This document shows positions 18,976 to 28,718 of a stretch of 49,161 nt of DNA, piece by piece. The notes beneath the pieces are model-generated. The model made no database searches, had not been told where the DNA came from, and was given only the letters and a program-made list of their open reading frames with translations. The DNA is from Psychrobacter faecalis. Lineage in GTDB: Bacteria > Pseudomonadota > Gammaproteobacteria > Pseudomonadales > Moraxellaceae. How positions within the stretch are numbered: position 1 is the stretch's first letter; each line of letters starts with the position of its first letter. Made by a program: the position numbers and the translations under genes. The stretch is from assembly GCF_016107575.1 (NCBI RefSeq), contig NZ_JABAST010000021.1, forward strand, positions 1 to 49,161, given 5' to 3'.

Positions 18976-21087
18976 CTAGCTTTCACTCGTCTCACTATCG
19001 ATGCGCAGTAGCTCGTCGCCATCGGCAACCAAATCACCCTCGGCAAATAATAGTTCTGCCACCACCCCATCCGTCGGTGCAGTAATGGTATGTTCGATTT
19101 TCATCGCTTCGATAACGGCAAGTGGCTCGCCCTTTTTCACACTATCGCCAACCGCCACTTTGAAGGCGACGACTTGTCCTGGCATTGGTGATTTTAAGCT
19201 ACCGACCGCCGCAGACTCTTCACCGACATGTGCCATGATATCAATAAGCGTAATCTCATCACGACCGCTATCGGTGAATACATAAACGGTTTCATTATTT
19301 GTCCAGCTCTGCGCGCTAATACGTACGCCATCTAGCCATAACGTATGATTATGCGCGTCAGTACTGTCATAGCTAATTTCACTTTCATAGACTTTTTCTG
19401 TCTGGGCGGCGACATTGGCATTGGTTTTTTCTTCGTTACTTGCGATTTCTTTTTCAATCACTAGGGTAAAGCTGCTGCTATTTTCAGCCCCTTTTTTACT
19501 TTCCGCACTATTTGCATTGTGCCAGTTGCTAATACGTGCTTGGTACGCCTGCTCATCATAAACCAAGCTAAACGAGCGCGTATAATCACTATAAGCACGG
19601 AAACCAGTCGGCTTACTAAATGGATCGATGTCTGACCCTTGTGCTGCGCCTTCACTAGCAAGCTGCTGCGTAATGGCAGTCACGACCAGCGTCGATAAAT
19701 CAAGCGGATGCTGATTAAATAGCTCGTCCGCCTCACGCTCGATAAGCGCCGTATCAAGATTGGCTTGGCTAAACGACTCAGTATTCAAGATATAGCGCAA
19801 AAACGCCACGTTATTTGGCAAACCAACGATGCGCGTTTGAGCGAGTGCGCGGTCGAGTTTCGCTAACGCTTGCTCGCGGGTCGGCGCATGGACGATAAGC
19901 TTCGCAATCATAGAATCGTAAAACGGGCTAATCACATCGCCCTCGCGCACGCCATCGTCGATACGCACATCGGCAATGTTAAAGGTACTGTGCTCAGGCT
20001 TTTGATAGGTAAATAAAGTACCCGTCGCTGGCAAAAAGCCATTATCAGGATTTTCAGCGCAGATACGCGCCTCGATAGCATGCCCATTAATCACCAGCTC
20101 GTCTTGCTTTTTCGGTAATGGTTTACCTGCTGCGACCAACAGTTGCCATTCAACCAAATCGACACCCGAAATCGCTTCACTAACTGGATGCTCCACTTGC
20201 AGGCGGGTATTCATCTCCATAAAATAGAAATTCATCGTGCCTTCGCGCTGCTCAACGATAAATTCAACCGTACCTGCACCAAAATAATTGACCGCACGCG
20301 CCGCTTCGATTGCGGCTGTTCCCATCGCTTCACGCATGGCAGCGTCAACACCGGGTGCTGGTGCTTCCTCTAATACCTTTTGATGGCGGCGCTGTACCGA
20401 GCAATCTCGCTCAAACAAATGCACATAATTGCCAAGCATATCGCCAAATACCTGAATTTCTATATGGCGAGGTTTTAGGGCATATTTTTCAATGAGTACT
20501 TGGTCGTCACCAAAACTGGTAATCGCTTCACGGCGACAGGATTCTAGTAAGTCAATAAAATCGCTGCTTTCTTCAACAATACGCATACCTTTACCGCCGC
20601 CGCCAGCGCTGGCTTTAATTAAGACGGGATAACCGATACTGTCTGCTTGCTGTTGTAAGAATCCTGCATCTTGATTGTCGCCATGGTAACCCGGTATCAA
20701 GGGTACACCAGCCGCCTCCATCAAACGCTTGGACTCAGACTTGCCGCCCATCGCCCGAATCGCGTCGGCAGATGGGCCAATAAACATCAAACCTGCATCC
20801 TGACAAGCCTGAGCAAAGTCGGCATTTTCACTTAAAAAACCATAGCCTGGATGGATTGCTTGGGCGCCAGTCTCTTTAGCAATCGCAATAATCGCATCAC
20901 CTTTAAGATAGCTGTCTTTTGGTGCAGAACCACCTAAATAAACCGCTTCGTCACAGACAGCAACGTGCTTGGCGCCGCGGTCGGCATCAGAATAAACAGC
21001 GACGGTACGAACACCCATACGTTTGGCAGTCGCAGCAACACGGCAGGCAATTTCGCCACGGTTGGCGATTAGAATTTTAGAAAACAT
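18976..21087 (-). CDS. liuD: Methylcrotonyl-CoA carboxylase biotin subunit (LiuD)
   Basis: LiuD is the alpha subunit of 3-methylcrotonyl-CoA carboxylase: it carboxylates its own biotin with ATP and bicarbonate, and LiuB then transfers the carboxyl group. The 703-residue protein starts with biotin carboxylase (about 1-450): LIANRGEIACR, the ATP-grasp loop KASAGGGGKGMR (near 160) and EMNTRLQVEHPVSE. A variable, Glu/Asn/Ser-rich linking domain (about 490-620) follows. The C-terminal biotin carrier domain has EAMKIEH with the biotinylated Lys663. AGGA precedes the ATG by 6 bases. It is fourth in the liu operon, and BirA at 14454-15479 is the probable loading enzyme. Confidence 0.95.
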   Translation of the reverse strand: MFSKILIANRGEIACRVAATAKRMGVRTVAVYSDADRGAKHVAVCDEAVYLGGSAPKDSYLKGDAIIAIAKETGAQAIHPGYGFLSENADFAQACQDAGLMFIGPSADAIRAMGGKSESKRLMEAAGVPLIPGYHGDNQDAGFLQQQADSIGYPVLIKASAGGGGKGMRIVEESSDFIDLLESCRREAITSFGDDQVLIEKYALKPRHIEIQVFGDMLGNYVHLFERDCSVQRRHQKVLEEAPAPGVDAAMREAMGTAAIEAARAVNYFGAGTVEFIVEQREGTMNFYFMEMNTRLQVEHPVSEAISGVDLVEWQLLVAAGKPLPKKQDELVINGHAIEARICAENPDNGFLPATGTLFTYQKPEHSTFNIADVRIDDGVREGDVISPFYDSMIAKLIVHAPTREQALAKLDRALAQTRIVGLPNNVAFLRYILNTESFSQANLDTALIEREADELFNQHPLDLSTLVVTAITQQLASEGAAQGSDIDPFSKPTGFRAYSDYTRSFSLVYDEQAYQARISNWHNANSAESKKGAENSSSFTLVIEKEIASNEEKTNANVAAQTEKVYESEISYDSTDAHNHTLWLDGVRISAQSWTNNETVYVFTDSGRDEITLIDIMAHVGEESAAVGSLKSPMPGQVVAFKVAVGDSVKKGEPLAVIEAMKIEHTITAPTDGVVAELLFAEGDLVADGDELLRIDSETSES

Positions 21088-21143
21088 AACTGTTCCTGTA
21101 ACTTATCGTTTTTATTTATCGGTTTGACTATCGTTTTTTGCTA

Positions 21144-21950
21144 CTATTCTGTCGTTAACCAATCAGGCTTACGCTTGTGCAAAAAGGCTTGCACGCCTTC
21201 CTTTCCTTGCGCTGATGAGCGAATATCAGCGATACCTTTAACGGTATCAGCAACCAGCTCATCGGTAATCGGTGCACCTGCGACTTCGTGCAATAAACGC
21301 TTGCAAGTCTTGACCGCATTGGGGCTATTATTAACCATCTTGGCGCATAAGGCTGCGACTGTGTCGTTAAGTGATTCTTCACTAACGCGCTCATGGATAA
21401 AGCCAAGCTGCCGCGCCTTTTTGGCATCGAACACCTCTGCACTTAAAAAGTAGCGATGCGACGCTCTAGTCCCTAATGCTCTTACGACATACGGACTAAT
21501 GGTGGCAGGCGCTAATCCCAGACGTACTTCGCTTAAGCAAAAATTGGCAATCTTAACCGCAATCGCTATATCACAGACGGCGACTAGACCCATACCACCT
21601 GCATAGACATCGCCTTGAATCGCAGCCACCGTTGGCTTTGGACATTTATAGATAGTTTTGAGCATTTGCGCCAGTTTATCGGCATCGGCAAGGTTTTCTT
21701 CATAGCTATAATCTGCCATCGCCCGCATCCAGTTCAAATCAGCACCAGCGCAAAACGCTTTGCCCGCCGCCGCTAGCACAACCACACGGACATTATCATC
21801 AGCGCCAAGCGTGGAGAAAACCTCAGTCAGCTCGGCGATCATTTCATCGTTAAAGGCATTACGTATCTCAGGACGATTTAACGTCACCGTCGCGACGTGC
21901 TGCTCAATATCGACCAATAGGCTTTTATAGTTATTCAGATTTTTTTGCAT
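21144..21950 (-). CDS. liuC: Methylglutaconyl-CoA hydratase (LiuC)
   Basis: This 268-residue crotonase-fold enzyme is predicted to hydrate 3-methylglutaconyl-CoA to HMG-CoA. Family marks are FCAGADLNWM (near residue 67, oxyanion hole), GDVYAGGMGLVAVCDIAIA (near 112, second oxyanion hole) and LSEVRLGLAPATISPYV (near 140, with the usual catalytic Glu region). The crotonase superfamily is broad, so the substrate rests on its place between liuB and liuD, where LiuC is found in Pseudomonas. Intergenic gaps of about 55 bases on each side fit one transcript. Confidence 0.92.
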   Translation of the reverse strand: MQKNLNNYKSLLVDIEQHVATVTLNRPEIRNAFNDEMIAELTEVFSTLGADDNVRVVVLAAAGKAFCAGADLNWMRAMADYSYEENLADADKLAQMLKTIYKCPKPTVAAIQGDVYAGGMGLVAVCDIAIAVKIANFCLSEVRLGLAPATISPYVVRALGTRASHRYFLSAEVFDAKKARQLGFIHERVSEESLNDTVAALCAKMVNNSPNAVKTCKRLLHEVAGAPITDELVADTVKGIADIRSSAQGKEGVQAFLHKRKPDWLTTE

Positions 21951-22003
21951 AACCTTCTCTATTTTTTATATATGTGAAATGCTTGCCCATATTCCATTTA
22001 ATG

Positions 22004-23614
22004 CTACATTCTAAAGACACCAAAGGTCGTCTCTTCAATCGGGGCGTTATAGGCAGCACTTAGCCCTAATGCTAATACGTGACGCGTATCGGCAGGATCA
22101 ATCACGCCGTCATCCCAGAGACGTGCTGTCGCATAATAAGGGTGACCTTGCTCTTCGTACATCTCAAGGATCGGCGCTTTAAAGGCAGCCTCATCTTCCG
22201 CGCTCCACTCTTCACCTTTACGGTCAAAATTATCACGCTTGACGGTTGCCAGTACCGAGGCCGCTTGCTCGCCGCCCATGACCGAGATACGCGCGTTTGG
22301 CCACATCCATAAGAAGCGTGGACTATAAGCACGGCCACACATGCCGTAGTTACCAGCACCGAATGAGCCGCCGACGATGACGGTAAATTTTGGTACTTTG
22401 GCGTTGGCAACCGCCATGACCATTTTGGCGCCATGACGGGCAATACCTTCGTTTTCGTATTTACGCCCAACCATAAAGCCAGTGATATTTTGCAAAAATA
22501 CCAACGGGATTTTACGCTTACAGCACAGCTCGATAAAATGCGTGCCTTTTTGTGCTGATTCACTAAATAGGATGCCGTTGTTGGCGATAATACCTACTGG
22601 CATACCTTCGATATGGGCAAAACCGCAAACCAGCGTCGTGCCAAAACGTGCTTTGAATTCATCAAACTCACTATCATCGACGATACGAGCGATAATTTCT
22701 TTAATATCAAAAGGTTTACGCTTATCGGTTGGAATGATGCCGTATAACTCTTTGGCATCATAGCGTGGTGGACGCGGTTTGATTTGATTTGGGATTTGCT
22801 TAGCAGGACGATTTAAGTGGCTAACGATATTACGCGCTATCGATAGCGCATGGGTATCATTTTGCGCCAGATGATCGACCACCCCTGACAGACGCGTATG
22901 CACATCGCCGCCGCCTAAGTCTTCAGCGGTGACCTCTTCACCCGTTGCCGCTTTAACGAGTGGCGGACCGCCCAAAAAGATAGTCCCTTGCTCTTTGACA
23001 ATGATAGATTCGTCACTCATCGCTGGCACATAAGCACCGCCTGCGGTACAACTACCCATAACCACAGCGATTTGCGGAATACCGGCCGCACTCAGGTTGG
23101 CTTGGTTAAAAAAGATACGGCCAAAGTCATCTTTATCAGGGAATACTTCGTCTTGATTGGGTAAGTTTGCACCGCCTGAATCGACCAAATACACGCAAGG
23201 TAAGTTATTTTCTTGGGCGATTTCTTGTGCACGTAAATGCTTTTTGACCGTCATCGGATAGTAAGTGCCGCCTTTTACGGTGGCATCATTACAGACAATC
23301 ATACACTCGGTACCGTTGATGCGGCCGATACCCGCAATCACGCCCGCCGCTGGTACCTCTTCGCCATACATATCATGCGCTGCCATTGGTGCGACTTCTA
23401 AAAATGGCGTACCGACATCGAGCAGGCGCTCAACACGCTCACGAGGTAGCAGCTTGCCACGCGCTAAATGCTTGGCACGCGCGCGCTCTGAACCACCTTG
23501 AGCGACTTTACGCAGGTGCACATATAAGTCATCGACTATTTCTTGCATGGCGGCACGGTTTTGCTGAAAATCGGCAGCGTTCGGACTCAATTTACTGGTT
23601 ATGATAGCGCTCAT
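22004..23614 (-). CDS. liuB: Methylcrotonyl-CoA carboxylase carboxyltransferase subunit (LiuB)
   Basis: LiuB is the beta subunit of 3-methylcrotonyl-CoA carboxylase and moves the carboxyl group from biotin on LiuD to 3-methylcrotonyl-CoA, giving 3-methylglutaconyl-CoA. The 536-residue protein has two crotonase-like halves. The N-terminal half carries [31 protein letters not shown] and [17 protein letters not shown]. The C-terminal half carries [26 protein letters not shown] and the [16 protein letters not shown] oxyanion segment. This is the methylcrotonyl type ([10 protein letters not shown]) rather than the propionyl-CoA type. AGGG lies 5 bases before the ATG. Second in the operon after the acyl-CoA synthetase gene. 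Confidence 0.96.
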   Translation of the reverse strand: MSAIITSKLSPNAADFQQNRAAMQEIVDDLYVHLRKVAQGGSERARAKHLARGKLLPRERVERLLDVGTPFLEVAPMAAHDMYGEEVPAAGVIAGIGRINGTECMIVCNDATVKGGTYYPMTVKKHLRAQEIAQENNLPCVYLVDSGGANLPNQDEVFPDKDDFGRIFFNQANLSAAGIPQIAVVMGSCTAGGAYVPAMSDESIIVKEQGTIFLGGPPLVKAATGEEVTAEDLGGGDVHTRLSGVVDHLAQNDTHALSIARNIVSHLNRPAKQIPNQIKPRPPRYDAKELYGIIPTDKRKPFDIKEIIARIVDDSEFDEFKARFGTTLVCGFAHIEGMPVGIIANNGILFSESAQKGTHFIELCCKRKIPLVFLQNITGFMVGRKYENEGIARHGAKMVMAVANAKVPKFTVIVGGSFGAGNYGMCGRAYSPRFLWMWPNARISVMGGEQAASVLATVKRDNFDRKGEEWSAEDEAAFKAPILEMYEEQGHPYYATARLWDDGVIDPADTRHVLALGLSAAYNAPIEETTFGVFRM

Positions 23615-23680
23615 GATATCCCTTTTTTATACTTGTGTTTATTATTCAATAACTTCTTAAAATCTTGACCGATTTTTTGA

Positions 23681-25438
23681 CTACTCTATTCCTAGCTCCG
23701 CCTTCATCTGCTCGATAATTTTATACTTTTGAATTTTACCGGTGATGGTCATCGGATATTCAGTCACAAAGCGATAATAAGTCGGCACTTTATAATGGGC
23801 GATATGCTCGCTACAGAATTGGCGCACTTCATCTTCGGTTAAGCAGCCCGGCTCTTTTGATATGATCAAAGCAGCAAGCACTTCTCCATAACGCTTATCT
23901 GGGATACCGACAACTTGGACGTCACGAATTTTTGGATGACGATAGAGATAGTTTTCGATCTCAACTGGGTAAATGTTTTCACCGCCGCGAATGACCATAT
24001 CTTTACTACGACCAACGATTTTGACATAGCCGTCCTCATCCATCGTCGCCAAATCACCGGTATGCATCCAGCCATCTTGTATCGCTTCACGGGTTTTAAA
24101 GCGGCTGCCCCAATAGCCTTTCATCACCGAATAACCACGCGTTAGCAGCTCGCCGGTTTCTCCTAAAGGTACAATTTCGCCCGTTTCGGTATCGACGACT
24201 TTGACTTCAAGCGCAGGCTGCACAAGCCCGACCGTTGATACTTGTTTCTCTAATGGCGTATGCTCATTGGTCTGGCAAGAAACCGGACTGGTCTCCGTCA
24301 TGCCATAAGCAATGGTCACCTCTTTCATATGCATCTTATCAATGACGCGGCGCATGACCTCAATCGGGCAGCTAGAGCCGGCCATAATGCCAGTCCGCAA
24401 GGTCGACAAATCAAATTTATCAAATTCAGGATGGTCAAGCTCAGCGATAAACATCGTCGGTACGCCATGCAAAGCCGTACATTTCTCTTCTTCAACCGCT
24501 TGCAAGACGCTTAAAGGCTCAAAACCATCATTCGGATAAATAATACAACCGCCATGCGTTAATATCGCTAAGTTCCCAAGCACCATACCAAAACAATGAT
24601 ATAGCGGCACAGGAATACACAGTCTATCTTCCTCAGTGAGATTCATGGCCTCACCGATAAAGTAGCCATTATTTAAAATATTACGGTGGCTTAAAGTCGC
24701 ACCTTTTGGCGTGCCAGTCGTACCGCTGGTAAATTGCACATTAATCGCGTCGGTGTTTTTAAGCTGGGCTTGACGCTCGGCGACGCGTGGATCATTGGCA
24801 TCGCCTTCCGCCATCCATGCCGAAAACTTCTGCATAAAGTTAAACTCTTCATCAGAGTCTGGCTCATCAATCCAAATGATGCGCTCAATGGTTGGAATCT
24901 CAACCAAATCCAATTGGGTATAATCTTTATGATAAATCTCAGGACATAGCTCACGAATCAGCTGCGCATAATCACTGCTTTTAAAATGGCGCATCAACAC
25001 CAAGGCTGAGCAGCCAAGTTTATTTAACGCATATTGCAGCTCAAAGGTACGGTAGGCAGGGTTGATGTTAACGAGGATAACGCCGACTTTTGCGGTCGCT
25101 AATTGCATGAGCAGCCATTCGGCATTGTTGTGCGACCAGATACCGATACGATCGCCAATCTCAAGCCCCATTTCAATCATGCTGCTGGCTAATTGATTGA
25201 CCTGCTGTTGCAGCTCACGATATGTCCAGCGGATATTTTGATGACGGACGACCAGCGCTTCACGCTCAGGATATTTGGAGACAATAGCATCAAAAAAATC
25301 GCCGATGGTCGCTTCAATCAGCGGTACATCGGGGCCTTTATCATAGCTTTGAGTAAGCGGCGCATTTGCCGAGCGCGCACCCATATTTACGGTGGGAATA
25401 TTATTTAGAATGCTATCGAAGTCAGAAACTTGAGTCAT
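23681..25438 (-). CDS. AMP-forming acyl-CoA synthetase at the head of the liu operon
   Basis: This 585-residue member of the ANL superfamily activates a carboxylic acid to its CoA ester through an acyl-AMP. The phosphate-binding loop is [11 protein letters not shown] (residues 236-246). Further motifs are [10 protein letters not shown] (near 375), [16 protein letters not shown] and [18 protein letters not shown] in the hinge, and a C-terminal GKIQKYK with the catalytic Lys. It resembles the medium-chain/ACSF2-type branch. As the first gene of the liu operon, 66 bases before liuB, it could activate isovalerate or acetoacetate; the substrate is inferred from context only. AGGA lies 6 bases before the ATG, and a strong promoter candidate lies about 105 bases upstream. 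Confidence 0.9.
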   Translation of the reverse strand: MTQVSDFDSILNNIPTVNMGARSANAPLTQSYDKGPDVPLIEATIGDFFDAIVSKYPEREALVVRHQNIRWTYRELQQQVNQLASSMIEMGLEIGDRIGIWSHNNAEWLLMQLATAKVGVILVNINPAYRTFELQYALNKLGCSALVLMRHFKSSDYAQLIRELCPEIYHKDYTQLDLVEIPTIERIIWIDEPDSDEEFNFMQKFSAWMAEGDANDPRVAERQAQLKNTDAINVQFTSGTTGTPKGATLSHRNILNNGYFIGEAMNLTEEDRLCIPVPLYHCFGMVLGNLAILTHGGCIIYPNDGFEPLSVLQAVEEEKCTALHGVPTMFIAELDHPEFDKFDLSTLRTGIMAGSSCPIEVMRRVIDKMHMKEVTIAYGMTETSPVSCQTNEHTPLEKQVSTVGLVQPALEVKVVDTETGEIVPLGETGELLTRGYSVMKGYWGSRFKTREAIQDGWMHTGDLATMDEDGYVKIVGRSKDMVIRGGENIYPVEIENYLYRHPKIRDVQVVGIPDKRYGEVLAALIISKEPGCLTEDEVRQFCSEHIAHYKVPTYYRFVTEYPMTITGKIQKYKIIEQMKAELGIE

Positions 25439-25541
25439 AACGAGTCCTTTCGTTTTACTTTTTACAGCACGCCTGAATGGTGCTAATTTTTCGCTTGCTC
25501 CTATTCTTTTTTCCTTGAACAGGTCTTAACAAGCATGAGCT

Positions 25542-25571
25542 ACTATACCGCCTTAAATCGAAGGCTGTCAA
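25542..25571 (-). promoter_or_regulatory. Sigma70 promoter of the liu operon with spacer inverted repeat
   Basis: On the minus strand, TTGACA (25566-25571) and TATAGT (25542-25547) are separated by 18 bases. Inside the spacer, GCCTT and AAGGC form an inverted repeat around six bases. Placing an operator between -35 and -10 is typical of MerR-family activators, and LiuR, the known regulator of liu genes in other Gammaproteobacteria, is MerR-type. No regulator gene is in the window, so the link to LiuR is inference. Confidence 0.65.
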
Positions 25572-25579
25572 TCATAGTA

Positions 25580-25592
25580 ATACATTATGTAT
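25580..25592. promoter_or_regulatory. Palindrome just upstream of the liu -35 box
   Basis: ATACAT-T-ATGTAT is a perfect 6+1+6 palindrome centred about 18 bases upstream of the -35 box. It is a candidate operator for a second regulator. The rest of the 25439-25758 gap holds the liu leader and the terminator at 25662. Confidence 0.4.
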
Positions 25593-25661
25593 CATTTAAA
25601 TTAATTAATAAAAAGTATTACCCAGTAAAAGATAGCATAAAATCACGCGATTATTATAGGT

Positions 25662-25700
25662 AAAAAAGCCAGTTATGTATTTGCTACACAGCTGGCTTTT
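25662..25700 (-). terminator. Terminator downstream of the rubredoxin-reductase-like gene
   Basis: AAAAAAGCCAG (25662-25672) pairs with CTGGCTTTT (25692-25700). The U tract lies on the minus-strand transcript, about 60 bases after the 25759 stop. Confidence 0.85.
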
Positions 25701-25758
25701 GAAGAATTAAGATTAAAAATTAAAGCTAAAAGTTAAATCTGCAATGGTTAAGCATTGA

Positions 25759-26967
25759 TTAAGATTTTACCATTGGCGGTGCTTTAATCGTTACCGTCGC
25801 GCTGACGGCATCGTTATCATCGAGCAAGTCCATAACCAGCTCGTCATCCGTTTCAGTAGTCACTTGCCAATTACCAGCAGCCTGCGGCACGCCAGTTACC
25901 ATCACCGAAATGGCTTTATTTTTTAAGCGAATCATCGGCGGCTTATGATCGTAACCGCTGTGCTCGTGACCCAAAATATCATCAGCAATCGTCGCTGCCT
26001 GCGCACGTAACGGCGCTACATAACGACAGGCAACGCCGTTGATCGACATACAATCGCCAATCGCATACACATTGGACGCATGCGTACGTAACGTGGTGGC
26101 ATCGACCACGATACCAGTGCGGCGATTGAACTCAACCCCAGCAGCAGTTGGTAATTTATCATCGACCGTCAAGCCCGTACTGGCAATCACATGGTCAACG
26201 ACTAATGGCTCTGGCTGCTGCGCCGCATCGCTGTCGGTAGCGGCAACTGGCGCATAGCTGACTTGCAATGTACCATCATCATGACGCGTAACATTGGATA
26301 CTTGATAACCGCCTAAAAAATGAATCCCTTGTGACTGTACTGCCTTGGCAATACGTGCGGTCGCTTGTGGTGGTAGCATTTGCGAGAGCGGCGCGTTATT
26401 TAAATCAATCAACGTCACTTCATGACCCGCTTTTAATAAATCCTCGGCAATCTCCGTCCCGACCATACCAGCGCCAACGATGGCAACACGTTGACTGCCC
26501 GCTGCGAGCTTTTCTTGCAGCTGTCCAAAACGCTCGATATGGTTGACATGCCAAACCAAATCTTCAGGCAGACTTTTTGGAAAAATAGGATGGGCGCCCA
26601 TCGCCAGCACCAGTTTGTCATAGCTAATAGTGGCGTAATTGGTATACACAGGGTCCGAGCGCAGTGCTGAGATAAGTTGTACCGTTTGGCTAGCAGGGTC
26701 GATGTCGGTCACTTGCGTATTGGCAAGCAAATTGATATTTGCCGCCTTTGCCGCATCGCTACCGGTCGCTCGTACCAAGTCCGCGGCGTTTTTTTGCTGA
26801 CTAATTGCCATCGTTAGCATGGGTTTATGATAACGGTCGCCATTATCAGCCGTGATTAAGGTAATGGGAATGTCTTTATCTTTTGCGCGAATGGCATCGA
26901 CAACGTGCCAACCTGCTAAGCCTGCGCCAATAATAACAATACCTGCCGATTGATTTTCTACACTCAT
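25759..26967 (-). CDS. FAD-dependent pyridine nucleotide oxidoreductase, rubredoxin-reductase-like
   Basis: This 402-residue flavoprotein has an N-terminal FAD-binding GxGxxG (IVIIGAGLAGWHV, near residue 10) and an internal NAD(H)-binding GxGxxG (RVAIVGAGMVGTEIAEDL, near 160). The C-terminal FAD signature VYAIGDC is near 300. The order, length and the YHKPMLTMAISQ segment match rubredoxin-NAD+ reductases (RubB/AlkT type) of Acinetobacter and Pseudomonas, which pass electrons from NADH to rubredoxin. No rubredoxin or alkane hydroxylase gene is in the window, so the partner is unknown. Another ferredoxin/rubredoxin-type reductase role is possible. GGAG lies 5 bases before the ATG. It is a single-gene unit. 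Confidence 0.8.
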   Translation of the reverse strand: MSVENQSAGIVIIGAGLAGWHVVDAIRAKDKDIPITLITADNGDRYHKPMLTMAISQQKNAADLVRATGSDAAKAANINLLANTQVTDIDPASQTVQLISALRSDPVYTNYATISYDKLVLAMGAHPIFPKSLPEDLVWHVNHIERFGQLQEKLAAGSQRVAIVGAGMVGTEIAEDLLKAGHEVTLIDLNNAPLSQMLPPQATARIAKAVQSQGIHFLGGYQVSNVTRHDDGTLQVSYAPVAATDSDAAQQPEPLVVDHVIASTGLTVDDKLPTAAGVEFNRRTGIVVDATTLRTHASNVYAIGDCMSINGVACRYVAPLRAQAATIADDILGHEHSGYDHKPPMIRLKNKAISVMVTGVPQAAGNWQVTTETDDELVMDLLDDNDAVSATVTIKAPPMVKS

Positions 26968-27096
26968 AATGACTCCGAAACACTATTTATTATTTGTTAT
27001 GAATTTGGAATAGGATTAAAAACTGATGGCGCCTATTGTAGCAGCAAACAGGGAACACTTGTAAGCTGAGAGTAATGAACAAAAAGTAAAAGACAT

Positions 27097-27124
27097 AAAA
27101 AAGCGCCTTTATTAAAGACGCTTT
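27097..27124 (-). terminator. Terminator of the gltIJKL operon
   Basis: On the minus strand, AAAGCGTCTTTAATAAAGGCGCTTTTTT forms a stem with one mismatch and a six-base U tract, 30 bases after the gltL stop. Confidence 0.85.
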
Positions 27125-27153
27125 GATAGATACTTAAAACACCGTACTGAATT

Positions 27154-27972
27154 TCAATGATTAAGAATTTTTGATAAGAACAGCTGCGCGCGCTCGCTTT
27201 TTGCACCTTCAAAAAACTCATCCTTACTACAGTTTTCGACGATATGGCCTTCATCCATAAAAATAATCCGATTGGCCACCTGACTGGCAAAGCCCATTTC
27301 ATGGGTCACGCACATCATGGTCATGCCATCGCGGGTCAGCTCGACCATCACATCGAGCACTTCTTGAATCATCTCTGGGTCAAGCGCAGAAGTTGGCTCG
27401 TCAAATAGCATCGCAACCGGATCCATCGCCAAAGCACGCGCAATCGCTACCCGCTGCTGCTGTCCGCCTGATAGCTCGGCGGGGTATTTTGGCGCTTGGG
27501 CACTTAAGCCAACGCGGTCGAGATAGGCCATGCCTTTTTTCTTAGCCTCGTCTTCTTTACGGCCCAGCACTTTGATTTGCGCGACTGTTAAGTTATCGAT
27601 AATGGTCAGATGCGGAAACAGCTCAAAATGCTGAAATACCATGCCGACGCTACTACGCAGTTTAGGTAAATTGGTTTTTGCCGCGCCAACTGAGATACCA
27701 TTGACCATGATCTCGCCCTTTTGAAATGGCTCAAGCCCATTAACGGTTTTAATAAGCGTCGATTTGCCACTGCCCGATGGCCCACAAACGACAACGACAT
27801 CGCCTTTATGCACATGCGCGGTACAGTTAGTTAATACCTGAAAATCACCGTACCATTTGCTAACGTCAGTCATTTTGATGACTATCTCAGCGCTCGCATG
27901 ACCATTGTCGGTGACCAGTCCACCAAATTCATTTATATAGGTGTCAGCATTGTTTATCCCTGACTCATTCAT
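27154..27972 (-). CDS. gltL: Glutamate/aspartate ABC transporter ATP-binding protein GltL
   Basis: This is the ATPase of a polar-amino-acid importer at the cytoplasmic face of the inner membrane. The 272-residue protein has Walker A GPSGSGKST (near residue 66), signature [17 protein letters not shown] (near 167), Walker [14 protein letters not shown] (near 187) and the switch His in VTHEMGF. It carries about 30 extra N-terminal residues compared with the usual GltL start (MITLKNVSKWYG). The upstream ATG is nevertheless supported by AGGAG 6 bases away. Last gene of the gltI-J-K-L order on the minus strand. Confidence 0.95.
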   Translation of the reverse strand: MNESGINNADTYINEFGGLVTDNGHASAEIVIKMTDVSKWYGDFQVLTNCTAHVHKGDVVVVCGPSGSGKSTLIKTVNGLEPFQKGEIMVNGISVGAAKTNLPKLRSSVGMVFQHFELFPHLTIIDNLTVAQIKVLGRKEDEAKKKGMAYLDRVGLSAQAPKYPAELSGGQQQRVAIARALAMDPVAMLFDEPTSALDPEMIQEVLDVMVELTRDGMTMMCVTHEMGFASQVANRIIFMDEGHIVENCSKDEFFEGAKSERAQLFLSKILNH

Positions 27973-28046
27973 CGCTGGCTCCTAACCACTTTTTCCATCA
28001 TTATTAAATGAAAATCTTAATAGTAAAATACTGCGCCAAATTTAAA

Positions 28047-28718
28047 TTAAAACCTTAAGCGTTTCTGCAATTGCTGTACGCCGATAGAGGCACTTAAGCT
28101 GATAATAAAATAAACAGCACCAGCACCTAAAATGTAAGGCGTCAGTAAGCCCATCAGCTCACCCCGAACGTAAGCGGCGCGGAAAAAATCCGTCAACCCA
28201 ATAGCAAAAACCAGCGTCGTATCTTGGAATAAAATAATACATTGCTGCAAAATCAGCGGTAGCATTTTGCGAAAGGCTTGCGGCAAAATCACCAAACGCA
28301 TGGTTTGCCCATAGGTCATGCCAAGTGCCTTTGCGGCATTCACTTGCCCGCTACCGATAGATTGGATACCTGCACGCACCACCTCTGAGAAGTACGCCGC
28401 TTCAAACATCATAAAAGCGACCACGCACGAGGTAAACGCGGTATCGAGCTGTAAATATTTACCGGCTATCCAAAAATACATCATCGGAACGGCAAAATAA
28501 AACCATAGCAATACCAATAGCAACGGCACAGAACGAAAATAATTGACGTATAATTTAGCAGGAATTTCTAGCGCTTTGATGCCGGACAAGCGCATCAACG
28601 CCAATAACGTGCCTAAGCTAATACCGCCTAATATAGCGAGAAACAGCACCTTTAAAGTGGTCAGCATACCGCCCATCAAGCCTGGGTACGCTGTTGCAAG
28701 TTCGGTCATCATATTCAT
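28047..28718 (-). CDS. gltK: Glutamate/aspartate ABC transporter permease GltK
   Basis: This 223-residue inner membrane permease of the HisMQ type has about five transmembrane helices. The cytoplasmic EAA loop reads EVVRAGIQSIGSGQVNAAKALGMT (split here: EVVRAGIQSI at about 112, then AAKALGMT), which contacts the ATPase GltL. Its ATG overlaps the gltJ stop by four bases (ATGA), a sign of coupled translation of the two permease halves. GGGAG lies 6 bases before the ATG. Confidence 0.94.
   Translation of the reverse strand: MNMMTELATAYPGLMGGMLTTLKVLFLAILGGISLGTLLALMRLSGIKALEIPAKLYVNYFRSVPLLLVLLWFYFAVPMMYFWIAGKYLQLDTAFTSCVVAFMMFEAAYFSEVVRAGIQSIGSGQVNAAKALGMTYGQTMRLVILPQAFRKMLPLILQQCIILFQDTTLVFAIGLTDFFRAAYVRGELMGLLTPYILGAGAVYFIISLSASIGVQQLQKRLRF

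Noticed and set aside
25481..25500. Possible seventh copy of the palindromic element (AATTTTTCGCTTGCT)
   Set aside because: Only the first arm and CGCTTGCT match; there is no CAGAGGCTTC half and no complementary outer arm. It may be a degraded remnant, but it cannot be supported.
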